This document shows, in pieces, positions 1-6,347 of a DNA stretch of 6,400 bases. Both the position numbers and the translations under genes were made by a program. Position 1 is the stretch's first letter. Each line of letters begins with the position of its first letter. The notes under the pieces are model-generated. The model worked only from the letters and a program-made list of their open reading frames with translations. It made no database searches and had not been told where the DNA came from. The stretch spans positions 1 to 6,400 of the forward strand of contig CAJMRZ010000091.1 in the NCBI GenBank assembly GCA_905215945.1, read 5' to 3'. The DNA is from an uncultured bacterium (GTDB lineage: Bacteria; Actinomycetota; Coriobacteriia; Coriobacteriales; Coriobacteriaceae).

Positions 1-84
1 CGGGCCGACCGTTTTCTGTCTAAGCCCGTGCTGTTAGCGCTTGTCTCGTTGAGCGGGCGAGGTTCGCGTGTGAGCGGTAAGTTC

Positions 85-101
85 TATTCCAAAATGGAAT
101 A
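85..101. promoter_or_regulatory. Perfect 17-bp inverted repeat, probable LysR-type operator
   Basis: TATTCCA at 85-91 and TGGAATA at 95-101 are exact inverted repeats around the centre AAA. The core fits the T-N11-A pattern of LysR-type regulator sites (T87 to A99). Its centre at 93 lies about 64 bp upstream of the start point expected from the promoter at 121-150, which is the usual place for the high-affinity recognition site of LysR activators. The LysR protein encoded at 5388-6311 is the obvious candidate, but that link is inferred. Another dimeric regulator could also bind here. Confidence 0.6.
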
Positions 102-115
102 CAGTGGGCTTAAGC

Positions 116-121
116 TGGAAT
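116..121 (+). promoter_or_regulatory. Second TGGAAT half-site next to the -35 box
   Basis: TGGAAT at 116-121 repeats the right arm of the inverted repeat (95-100) exactly 21 bp downstream, about two helical turns, so both lie on the same DNA face. The matching left arm is absent here (107-112 does not fit). A weaker half-site touching the -35 region is what LysR-type activators typically use as their activation site. A six-base match alone could be chance; the phasing and position make it worth recording. Confidence 0.4.
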
Positions 122-150
122 TGATGTCCGGGTACCTGCTTTTCTAGAAT
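121..150 (+). promoter_or_regulatory. Candidate sigma-70-type promoter for the hydrolase operon
   Basis: A -35 element TTGATG (121-126, four of six consensus bases) and a -10 element TAGAAT (145-150, five of six) are separated by 18 bp. The predicted transcript would start near 157 and leave a leader of about 26 bases before the ATG at 183. The imperfect -35 box fits a promoter that needs an activator, in line with the operator-like repeats just upstream. Confidence 0.5.
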
Positions 151-182
151 GTTTTCAACAAGATGAAAGGCGGTTCCAACCA

Positions 183-1217
183 ATGATTATCGATGCAAAT
201 TCCTACTGGTTCGACGAGCACATCTTTCATGACGAGACGCTCTGCGAACAGTTTTTGGCCGAGGTACCCCGCGCCTATGACACCGAAGGCTATCTGACCA
301 TGAATTCCGCCGGCAAACGACAGATCGTGATCGAGATGCCCGCCGGTTCTCCGGGTCTTAACTACATTGAGGGCGACTACACCCTCGAGAAGCGCTTGGC
401 CGATATGGATGAGGCGGGGGTCGACAAGGCGATCCTCAAGCTCCCCGGTTGTCACGAGTGGATGTCGCTCGAGATGTGCCGGCGTTTCAACGACGGTATG
501 GCTGCTGACGCGAAGGCGTCAAGTGGCCGTTTGATTCCGCTTGTCGCTGTGCCGCCCTTTGGCACCAAAGCGAATTTGGAGGAGCTCGATCGCAGGCTCG
601 ACGATGGTTTTGCGGGTGTGCAGCTCTGCGCTCACTACGGCAAGCGCTATCTCGACGACCAGGTCTTCTCGAGCTTTTTCGAGCACCTGAACGAACGCCA
701 TGTCACCGTTTACGTGCACCATGTTCCCGTGCCGGTCGAGAACGAATCGCTTCTCGCGTACGACAACCTTCGCCGCTCTTATGGCCGCTGCGTCGACCAA
801 ACTACGGCGATCGGCCGAGAGATCTTTGGCGATTTCTTTGAGCGCTACCCCAATATCAAGATGGTCCACTCCATGCTCGGCGGCGCATACTTTGCGTTCA
901 AGGAGATGCTGCTGCCTCATGGTCCCAAGCGCCCTGATGCTTCTGGCCGTTTTCAGGTCGATACCGAGACCGTTTCCAGGCGCCTCGAGAACAACATCTA
1001 TTTCGACATGTCCCATGCTCAGCCTTGGGGCAAGACACTCCTTGCCTGCGCGGTTGACGTGCTGGGTGCAGACCATATTGTTTTTGGCACGAGCTATCCC
1101 GTTAAACGCGAGTGGCTCACCGAGGGTGTCGCCTGCGTTCGCGCTGCAAATCTGAGCGATACAGACAGCGACCTTGTGCTTGGCGGTACGGCGCAGCAAC
1201 TGTACGGTGTCGAGTGA
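183..1217 (+). CDS. Amidohydrolase-2 (ACMSD-like) family protein with altered metal site
   Basis: This 344-residue protein has the layout of the amidohydrolase-2 family (PF04909), the TIM-barrel group of ACMSD, gamma-resorcylate decarboxylase and related hydrolases and decarboxylases. Seen: an N-terminal first strand (IIDANSYW, 2-9), a later strand ending in two histidines (VYVHH, 176-180), a VHSMLGG motif (228-234), and FGTSYP followed by LGGTAQQLYG near the C-terminus (301-306, 333-342), where the family usually has FGSDYP and LGGNAxxLxG. The usual HxH of the first strand is N6-x-Y8, and the aspartate after strand eight is S304, so several normal metal ligands are missing; H179 or H180 and H229 remain. 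There is no signal peptide or membrane segment, so it is probably cytoplasmic. The ATG at 183 is preceded by a weak GAAAGG at 165-170, and the family motif begins directly at this start. It is the first gene of a tight operon. The substrate is unknown; it could be a metal-independent enzyme or a non-catalytic relative. Confidence 0.85.
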   Translation: MIIDANSYWFDEHIFHDETLCEQFLAEVPRAYDTEGYLTMNSAGKRQIVIEMPAGSPGLNYIEGDYTLEKRLADMDEAGVDKAILKLPGCHEWMSLEMCRRFNDGMAADAKASSGRLIPLVAVPPFGTKANLEELDRRLDDGFAGVQLCAHYGKRYLDDQVFSSFFEHLNERHVTVYVHHVPVPVENESLLAYDNLRRSYGRCVDQTTAIGREIFGDFFERYPNIKMVHSMLGGAYFAFKEMLLPHGPKRPDASGRFQVDTETVSRRLENNIYFDMSHAQPWGKTLLACAVDVLGADHIVFGTSYPVKREWLTEGVACVRAANLSDTDSDLVLGGTAQQLYGVE

Positions 1218-1243
1218 GCGGCAATCAGAGGGGAGTATCTGCC

Positions 1244-2491
1244 ATGGACGAAGGAGAGATGAGGGCTGGGGCCGCTCGTGTGGCCATCGATCTTGGGGAC
1301 GTGTTGCCGTTCGACGGTTTCGACGAACTCCGTCATGAGGTCTTCGCCCGTGCCCTTATCATCGAGGGGACGGGGCGACGCGCCTGCGTCCTTTCGCTTG
1401 AGGTCACCTCGATCGCTCCGGCTCTACTCGCCGATCTGCGTGAGGTTGTTGAGGATGCCGCCAATTGCAGCGGTGCTTATTCTTGGGTGGTTCCTACCCA
1501 CACGTTTTCCATGCCTCACGTCCGCACTCCCGGGCATCTTGTCGACGATGCTGCCCGCAACCGCAACGAGCGCTATCGCGCAGCGCTCGTCGCTGCCGCC
1601 CGCACGGCTGTCGAGCGCGCTGTTGCGGGCATTCGCTCTGCCACGCTCGCCACTGTGGAGGGCGAATGCCCCGTGAACGTTAATCGCGACATTGAGACGC
1701 CTGCCGGCTGGTGGTTGGGCTCGAATCCCAGGGGGTTTGCCGACCACACGATGCCCGTACTCGCCATAAGGGATGCCGGGGGCGAGTATGTTGCCGTGCT
1801 CGCGACGGCGGACGTTCAGTCCTCCGTGCTCGATGGGTCGCGCGACTCCGAGGGGAGGCACATGGCGAGCGGAGACCTCTTTGGTTTTGCCGCCATGTCA
1901 CTCGAGCGCGAGCTGGGCGGCGTTGCCCTGTTGCTGCCAGGCGCCGCGGGCGACCAAGGTCCGGCGGAGCGCTCCATGAACGTCATGTTCGATGCGGCCG
2001 GCGTTAAGCAGACGGTCGATGCCCATGAAGACGGATACCGCATGCTGCACCAGCAGGGGCAGGCCTTGGGCGATGCTTTGATTGAGGCCGCTCGCATGGC
2101 GCGTGAGGATGACGCCACCGGCATCGATGCCCGCACGGTCGACGTTTTTCTGCCCGCTCAGACACGCGCCGATTTTCACTCTTTGGCTCCGCACCGAACG
2201 TATGAATTTCATGCCGCTGGCGAGCAGCGCACGAGGGTCTATCTGCTCCGGCTGGGAAACGTCGAGCTTGTCGGCGTACAACCTGAGGTCTCGAGTGCAT
2301 TCGGCGCCACTGTGCGCGCCGCTCGGTCCGGCTCTGTGTTCTTTGCCACGCTCGTCAACGGCGGACAGAAGTACCTACCGGCTCCCGACGCGTACGAAAA
2401 GATCACCTATGAGGCCATGAACTCCGGTTTTGCCGCCGGATCCCATGAGCGCCTCGTCGAAATCATCATTGCCGCCTTGAATGCGGCGTGA
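1244..2491 (+). CDS. Neutral/alkaline ceramidase-like protein 1, zinc site degraded
   Basis: This 415-residue protein resembles the catalytic domain of neutral/alkaline non-lysosomal ceramidases (PF04734), zinc amidases that cleave N-acyl bonds. Seen in family order: PTHTFS (84-89, usual form THTHS), NPRGFADH (161-168), VLATADVQSSVLDGS (185-199, usual form VNYACHPVVLGP), LPGAAGDQGP (231-240), QPEVSSAFG (346-354), and NGGQKYLPAPDAYE (372-385) followed by a C-terminal SGFAAGSHERLV, typical of the family. Compared by eye with the family, H86 and E348 are kept, while the second histidine of THTH is F88, the later zinc histidine is Q192, and a conserved tyrosine of NGYxGYLP is G374. It lacks the C-terminal Ig-like domain and signal peptide of secreted ceramidases, so it probably acts in the cytoplasm on something other than ceramide. 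The start at 1244 has GAGGGGAG (1228-1235) at 8 bases; an upstream in-frame ATG at 1112 would overlap the previous gene by over 100 bases and adds no family sequence. ATG 1259 is a minor alternative. It starts 26 bp after the amidohydrolase. Confidence 0.85.
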   Translation: MDEGEMRAGAARVAIDLGDVLPFDGFDELRHEVFARALIIEGTGRRACVLSLEVTSIAPALLADLREVVEDAANCSGAYSWVVPTHTFSMPHVRTPGHLVDDAARNRNERYRAALVAAARTAVERAVAGIRSATLATVEGECPVNVNRDIETPAGWWLGSNPRGFADHTMPVLAIRDAGGEYVAVLATADVQSSVLDGSRDSEGRHMASGDLFGFAAMSLERELGGVALLLPGAAGDQGPAERSMNVMFDAAGVKQTVDAHEDGYRMLHQQGQALGDALIEAARMAREDDATGIDARTVDVFLPAQTRADFHSLAPHRTYEFHAAGEQRTRVYLLRLGNVELVGVQPEVSSAFGATVRAARSGSVFFATLVNGGQKYLPAPDAYEKITYEAMNSGFAAGSHERLVEIIIAALNAA

Positions 2492-2494
2492 CAC

Positions 2495-2503
2495 AGAAGG
2501 AGA
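2495..2503 (+). promoter_or_regulatory. Strong ribosome binding site of ceramidase-like gene 2
   Basis: AGAAGGAGA lies 6 bases before the ATG at 2510 and 3 bases after the stop of the preceding gene. It fixes the start and suggests efficient independent initiation of the third gene within the operon. Confidence 0.75.
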
Positions 2504-2509
2504 ACGTGC

Positions 2510-3628
2510 ATGAACATTGGACACGCGCGCCGCAAAATCACCCCACAGGGCGACATCTACCTGATTGGCTACCGCAATCTTCCCAACCGTCTTGAGCCTG
2601 CGACAGGCGTCCATGACGACGTCTTCGCCAACGCCATCCTCTTCCAGCAAGGCGAACGTGAAGTGTTTCTCTTTAATGCCGATGTCCTCGAATTCGAGGA
2701 AAGCATGGCCGAGGAAGTCAAGACAATGCTCGCCGAGCGCTACGGCATTGACCGTGATTGCGTCCTGCTCTCGGCGACGCACGACCATACTTCAATCGTC
2801 GCTTACCACCGCAGCTGGTGGACGGGAAAATTCGACGAGAACTACTACCGCTGGTTCCTCGATACCATTTGCCAATGCTTTGAGGAGTGCCGCGCCAACG
2901 CACAGCCCGCGATTTGTCGCTTGGGCAAGCAGGTCATCACCGGTTTCTACGACAACCGCATCATCCCAGGTGAACTCGCCGACAATGAGGTCATTGTCGT
3001 ATCGTTCTTCGATACCGAAGGCAAGCCATTTGCGGGCTTTGTGAACTGGGCGGTGCATTCTGCCTGTGTCGGACCCGACTGCACGGAGCTCACGAGCGAA
3101 CTCGCCGGTCTTACCGGCAAAAAGCTCGCTCAGAGTCTTGGTTACTATCCGGCCATGGTCGTCGGTGCTGCTGGCGACTGTAGCGACCGCAATTTTCGTC
3201 AGGGACGCGGCATTCCCGAGGTCGAGCGCGTTTCGACCGGTCTTGCCGAGGCGATTTCCCAGATCAAGCTCGATCGCGAGGTCGTTCTCGACCGCATCGA
3301 GCCTCAGACGTTCTATCACACCGTTGCCCATGACGACTTTTCGCTCACGCTTAAGTGTGTCGTCATCAGTTTGGGCGGCCTGCATCTCTTTGTGTTCCCG
3401 AGTGAGCTCGGCAGCGACTTGGGCATTCGCATGAAGCGCGAATGCCCGGTCGAGGGAATAGTTTGCGGTTACACCAACGGCTATTTCGAGTATTTCCTTC
3501 CGGCACGCGAGTACGGCCTCTCCTTTGAGACCGAGCGTACTCAGATTCCCCAGGGCGAACCGGAACGTCTGTGTGACAAGTTCTGCCAGACGACGAGACT
3601 TCTCGGCGCAGCAGATTCGCGTCTGTAG
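2510..3628 (+). CDS. Neutral/alkaline ceramidase-like protein 2, zinc site intact
   Basis: This 372-residue protein is a second member of the ceramidase catalytic family (PF04734), paralogous to the gene just upstream but strongly diverged. The N-terminus has the family's ITPxGxxxxxGY pattern (10-21) and VHDDVFANA (34-42). SATHDHTS (88-95) carries the HxH pair H91/H93. NWAVHSACVGP (179-189) carries the second zinc histidine, H183. GAAGD (219-223) follows, then FPSELGSDLG (296-305) with the expected glutamate E299, and GYTNGYFEYFLPAREY (320-335) with the expected tyrosine region. All key positions of a zinc amidase are therefore present, so it is likely an active metal-dependent amide hydrolase (inference). 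It is about half the length of secreted ceramidases, without their C-terminal domain, and has no signal peptide, so a cytoplasmic role on a small N-acylated compound is more likely than lipid degradation outside the cell. It begins 18 bp after the first paralog and is surely cotranscribed with it. The actual substrate cannot be read from the sequence. Confidence 0.88.
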   Translation: MNIGHARRKITPQGDIYLIGYRNLPNRLEPATGVHDDVFANAILFQQGEREVFLFNADVLEFEESMAEEVKTMLAERYGIDRDCVLLSATHDHTSIVAYHRSWWTGKFDENYYRWFLDTICQCFEECRANAQPAICRLGKQVITGFYDNRIIPGELADNEVIVVSFFDTEGKPFAGFVNWAVHSACVGPDCTELTSELAGLTGKKLAQSLGYYPAMVVGAAGDCSDRNFRQGRGIPEVERVSTGLAEAISQIKLDREVVLDRIEPQTFYHTVAHDDFSLTLKCVVISLGGLHLFVFPSELGSDLGIRMKRECPVEGIVCGYTNGYFEYFLPAREYGLSFETERTQIPQGEPERLCDKFCQTTRLLGAADSRL

Positions 3629-3821
3629 ACCTGATTGCGTGACATGGGCCAATGAGGCTCGCTGCCATGTGATCGGCATCTTCCATCTTCTCTGCCGTTT
3701 CCCATCCCGGGCGTACGTGCGTCCGCGGATTTCAAAGGGGGAAGCGGGTTCCTTGCCCTCCCACGTCGACTACGGAGGCATGAAATCGATGCTATACCCC
3801 GCTCAGAAAAAGGAGAATTCC
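3629..3821 (+). other. 193-bp spacer before the PTS gene, with a weak stem-loop
   Basis: This gap is much longer than the 18-26 bp gaps upstream. ACATGG (3642-3647) can pair with CCATGT (3665-3670), with an inner GCC/GGC pairing (3648-3650 with 3656-3658), but there is no following T-run, so it is not a convincing terminator. I find no convincing promoter, no BglG-type antiterminator site and no small gene with a ribosome binding site. The gap may hold an unrecognised promoter or an RNA processing site that sets PTS expression apart from the hydrolases. Confidence 0.35.
3811..3815 (+). promoter_or_regulatory. Ribosome binding site deciding the PTS start
   Basis: AGGAG at 3811-3815, within a purine-rich AAAAAGGAGAA, lies 6 bases before the ATG at 3822. 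Two in-frame ATGs upstream (3780 and 3789) would add 14 or 11 residues unlike the family. The GGAGG at 3774-3778 is only one base from ATG 3780, too close to serve it, though it could serve 3789. Confidence 0.7.
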
Positions 3822-5264
3822 ATGAAATACCAGAAGCTCTGCGATGAAATCATCACAAAGGTCGGTGGTCGAGACAATGTGTTAGACGTGAGCCACTGCA
3901 TTACGCGTCTCCGCTTCCACCTCAAGGATGAATCGCTCGCCCAGACCAATGAGCTTAAGGCGACGAAGGGCGTCGTTGACGTCATCCAGGCCGGCGGACA
4001 GTATCAGGTCGTGATTGGTGCCACTGTCGAGGCCGTCTACAACGACCTTGTTCAGATTGGCGGGTTCGACTCCAAACCCGCACTCGATATCGATGAAGGC
4101 GACGACGTCAAAAAGGGCGATCCATTCTCGCGTCTGCTGGCCATCATCTCCGAGATTCTGCAACCGGTTCTTGGCGTGCTTATGGCCGGTGGCTTTATCA
4201 AGTCGATGCTCGCGCTCTGCACGGTTGCCGGTTGGCTTGCCAAGGACAGCAATACGTATGTGACGCTCTCGGCAATCGGAGATTCGGTCTTCTATTACTT
4301 TCCGCTAATCATTGGCTGGACGTCGGCCAAGAAGTTCGGACTTAAGCCCGTTATGGGAATGGCGCTCGGTGGTATCCTTGTCTACCCGACGCTCGTTGCC
4401 CTTATGGGCGGAGATCCGCTCTACACGCTCGGCGCCGGCACGGTCTTCGAGTCCAATGTCTACGGTGATATTTTTGGCATCCCGCTGATCATGCAGAATT
4501 ACTCATCGACGATTCTGCCTGCGATCTTTATCGTCTGGATTGCCTCCAAGGTGCACAAGGCCCTTTCTAACGCGCTGCCCGCGCTTGTGAGCTCGTTCTT
4601 CTCCAACATCCTGACGCTCCTCATTTGCGGCATCCTTGGCCTGCTTGTGGTCGGTCCGGTCATGACGGTCCTCTCCAACATCGTTGCCCAGATCATCTTG
4701 ATGCTCATCAACTTCCAGCCCGCCATCGCCGGCTTTGTCATCGGCACGTTCTGGAGCCTGCTCGTCATGTTCGGCCTGCACTGGGGTATCATCCCGCTGT
4801 GGTTTCTCGATGTCGCAACCTACGGCTATGACCTCATTAACCCGCTCGTGTATGCAGGCGGTTGTGCCATCGCCGGTGCTGTGCTTGGCATGGTCATCCG
4901 AACCAAGGACTCCGAGGAAAATGCTGCCGTCAACATTCCCGCCCTTGTCTCTTCGATTTTCGGTGTCAACGAGCCTGCGCTTTACGCCATCTTGCTGCCG
5001 CGTAAGCGTCTTATGTGGTCAACCTTTATTTCCGCTGGTGTAGGCGGCGCCATTGCCGGCCTCATGGGTGCCAAACTCTATGCCTTCGGTGCCTCCGGCC
5101 CGCTCGGTTTCCCGAGCTTTATTAACCCTGCCGGCATCGACACGGGCTTTATCGGCCTTGTCATCTCCGGTGTGGTCGCTTTCGTTCTGGCTCTTGTCGC
5201 CGCTATGGCGATCGGTACCAGGAAGGACGAGGGCGGTAAGGCGCTCAACATCTCGGTGGACTAG
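3822..5264 (+). CDS. PTS transporter, fused EIIBC, beta-glucoside type, no IIA
   Basis: This 480-residue membrane protein is a sugar permease of the phosphotransferase system, which moves a sugar across the membrane while phosphorylating it. The N-terminal IIB domain (about 1-80) carries the phosphorylated cysteine C26 in SHCITRLRFHL (24-34) and the GGQYQVVIG motif (58-66). A charged linker (about 84-100) leads to a IIC domain (about 103-465) with many hydrophobic segments, KPVMGMALGGILVYP (175-189), GLHWG (318-322) and GVNEPALY (381-388; relatives have GITEPA). These features place it in the glucose superfamily, nearest the beta-glucoside group. The protein ends soon after IIC; the IIA domain carried by BglP-like relatives is missing, as in MurP and TreB, so a separate IIA must supply phosphate. 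No EI, HPr or IIA gene is in the window. The substrate is not predictable from motifs; a beta-glucoside, disaccharide or N-acylated amino sugar are all possible. Its place directly after the hydrolases suggests it delivers their substrate. Confidence 0.93.
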   Translation: MKYQKLCDEIITKVGGRDNVLDVSHCITRLRFHLKDESLAQTNELKATKGVVDVIQAGGQYQVVIGATVEAVYNDLVQIGGFDSKPALDIDEGDDVKKGDPFSRLLAIISEILQPVLGVLMAGGFIKSMLALCTVAGWLAKDSNTYVTLSAIGDSVFYYFPLIIGWTSAKKFGLKPVMGMALGGILVYPTLVALMGGDPLYTLGAGTVFESNVYGDIFGIPLIMQNYSSTILPAIFIVWIASKVHKALSNALPALVSSFFSNILTLLICGILGLLVVGPVMTVLSNIVAQIILMLINFQPAIAGFVIGTFWSLLVMFGLHWGIIPLWFLDVATYGYDLINPLVYAGGCAIAGAVLGMVIRTKDSEENAAVNIPALVSSIFGVNEPALYAILLPRKRLMWSTFISAGVGGAIAGLMGAKLYAFGASGPLGFPSFINPAGIDTGFIGLVISGVVAFVLALVAAMAIGTRKDEGGKALNISVD

Positions 5265-5284
5265 TCTGTCTGCGCACTTTAACT

Positions 5285-5325
5285 AAATATGCCTCGGACG
5301 GCGACGTGCCGCCCGAGGCATATTT
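5285..5325. terminator. Bidirectional Rho-independent terminator between convergent genes
   Basis: AAATATGCCTCGG (5285-5297) and CCGAGGCATATTT (5313-5325) form a perfect 13-bp stem. Beyond one mismatch (5298/5312) the stem continues with CGGC/GCCG (5299-5302 and 5308-5311) and closes with a 5-base loop. The right arm ends in TTT and is followed by GTGTTTT; the left side gives ATTTAGTTAAAG on the minus strand. It can therefore end transcription of both the PTS gene, 20 bp upstream, and the LysR gene approaching from the right. Confidence 0.9.
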
Positions 5326-5387
5326 GTGTTTTGTGCCGTTGTCAGCGTGTTTGCGGACACAAGTCTGCGGTTGTGGAGCAGCGGGGA

Positions 5388-6311
5388 TTATGACGGTCGT
5401 GCCGCGGTGGAAGACGCACGGTCGCCCTGCAGGAGCTGACGGTAGGGGAGGAAGCCGATGAACGAGACGACCGCCTGCGAGTGCGCGGCGTTCCGCTTGA
5501 GGTAGAGCCTGACCTCGGAGGTCGTCGCGGGCTCAAGCGGCACCAGGGCTACCTTTCCGCTGGCAAGCGATTCCGCCGGCTTGCGCATGAGGAATGAGAC
5601 GCCGGCGCCGCGTGCGACAAGAGAGATGATGTTCTCGGCTCGTTTGCCGGTGAACGTAACGCGTGGGCCAAATCCAGCTTCGCGACAAAGGGAAAGGACG
5701 AGCTCGCTTACGAACGAGCCTTGGGGAAGCATGAGGAAATTCTCGTCGATAAGGTCGTCTATCTCGACGGTGTCACGTTCGGCGAGCGGATGGTCGAGCG
5801 GAAGGACGGCCACGAGCCGGTCAGTCGTAAAGGGAATCTTTTTGAACTCCGGCTCGATGGCGCCACTGTCACGGATGAAGGCCAGGTCAATGTCCTCGTG
5901 CAGGAGCATACGCTTGAGTGTGTCGCCCTCGCCCTCGATGAGCTCAACAGAATATGAGGGGTTCGCCTGCTGAAAATCGATGACGGCGTCCGTGATCCCA
6001 TAAGGGGCCATAATGGGGATAGAACCTACGGTGAGGTGCTCGAGCGGCTCACCTGCGCCTATTTGAATGGCGGCAAGATAGCGGTGCTGAAGCGTCGCAA
6101 TTTTTTGCGCATAGGGGAGGAGCGCTTCACCTTGCGCGGTGAGTGTTACGTGGCGCTGGCTTCGATCGATGAGCTTGCAGCCGAGTTCGTGCTCCATTGC
6201 CATGATGTGCTTGGAGAGGGTTGATTGCGACATGAAAAGCAGTTCCGCCGCATCAAGAAACGTGCGTGACTGCGCTAAGATGGCGAATTCGCCAAAGCGG
6301 CTGATATCCAT
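5388..6311 (-). CDS. LysR-type transcriptional regulator
   Basis: This 307-residue protein has normal LysR family length and order. A winged helix-turn-helix domain fills the N-terminus, with AAELLFMSQSTLSKHI at 21-36 as the DNA-binding core, followed by the wing and TLTAQGEALLPYAQKI (56-71) leading into the linker helix. From about residue 92 (LTVGSIPIMAPYGI) a periplasmic-binding-protein-like effector domain follows, with DLAFIR (142-147), VLPLDHPLAE (169-178) and LVARGAGVSFL (231-241), all at places usual for the family. It would bind DNA as a dimer or tetramer and respond to a small molecule, probably an intermediate of the pathway it controls. It converges on the PTS operon instead of diverging from its target promoter, which is less common; control of the inverted repeat at 85-101 is inferred. 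The start ATG (complement of 6309-6311) has a good GGAGG. It begins 36 bp after the deformylase stop, so it may be read from a promoter in or before that gene. The last residues (about 296-307) are a low-complexity tail. Confidence 0.93.
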   Translation of the reverse strand: MDISRFGEFAILAQSRTFLDAAELLFMSQSTLSKHIMAMEHELGCKLIDRSQRHVTLTAQGEALLPYAQKIATLQHRYLAAIQIGAGEPLEHLTVGSIPIMAPYGITDAVIDFQQANPSYSVELIEGEGDTLKRMLLHEDIDLAFIRDSGAIEPEFKKIPFTTDRLVAVLPLDHPLAERDTVEIDDLIDENFLMLPQGSFVSELVLSLCREAGFGPRVTFTGKRAENIISLVARGAGVSFLMRKPAESLASGKVALVPLEPATTSEVRLYLKRNAAHSQAVVSFIGFLPYRQLLQGDRASSTAARPS

Positions 6312-6313
6312 AG

Positions 6314-6323
6314 GGAGGCCTCC
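6314..6323 (-). promoter_or_regulatory. Ribosome binding site of the LysR gene within a 10-bp palindrome
   Basis: On the minus strand GGAGG (complement of 6319-6323) lies 7 bases before the LysR ATG, supporting that start. The surrounding GGAGGCCTCC is a perfect palindrome with no loop, so it cannot fold tightly by itself and is probably incidental. Confidence 0.6.
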
Positions 6324-6347
6324 GGTACCCTCATTTTGGCAGGTGGC

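Larger units (their letters stand above)
1..147 (+). other. Open frame at left edge, possible 3' end of an upstream gene
   Basis: Reading frame 1 is open from the window edge to a TAG stop at 145-147, giving 48 codons; the other two plus-strand frames close within about 40 bases. The encoded tail resembles no family I recognise. The stretch also contains the inverted repeat at 85-101 and a good promoter candidate, and its second half is richer in A and T than the genes, so it may be noncoding with a frame open by chance. The upstream sequence would be needed to decide. Confidence 0.15.

Noticed and set aside
1112..1243. Longer N-terminus for the first ceramidase-like protein, from ATG 1112
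   Set aside because: It lies in another frame of the amidohydrolase gene, reads as arginine-rich shadow sequence, and a good ribosome binding site exists for ATG 1244.
2792..3679. 295-residue open frame on the minus strand opposite the second ceramidase-like gene
   Set aside because: It mirrors a well-supported gene, shows no recognisable domain, and is the usual antisense open frame of GC-rich coding DNA. The same holds for 519-1199 minus.
3793..3798. Extended -10 (TGCTATACC) as a PTS promoter
   Set aside because: No -35 element at suitable distance, and the transcript would start within the ribosome binding site.
3525..3821. Long N-terminal extension of the PTS protein
   Set aside because: It overlaps the end of the ceramidase-like gene, has no family sequence, and the IIB domain begins right at ATG 3822 with a strong ribosome binding site.
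3817..3822. ATTCCA at the PTS start as another operator half-site
   Set aside because: There is no matching TGGAAT arm, it sits between ribosome binding site and start codon, and a six-base match is expected by chance.
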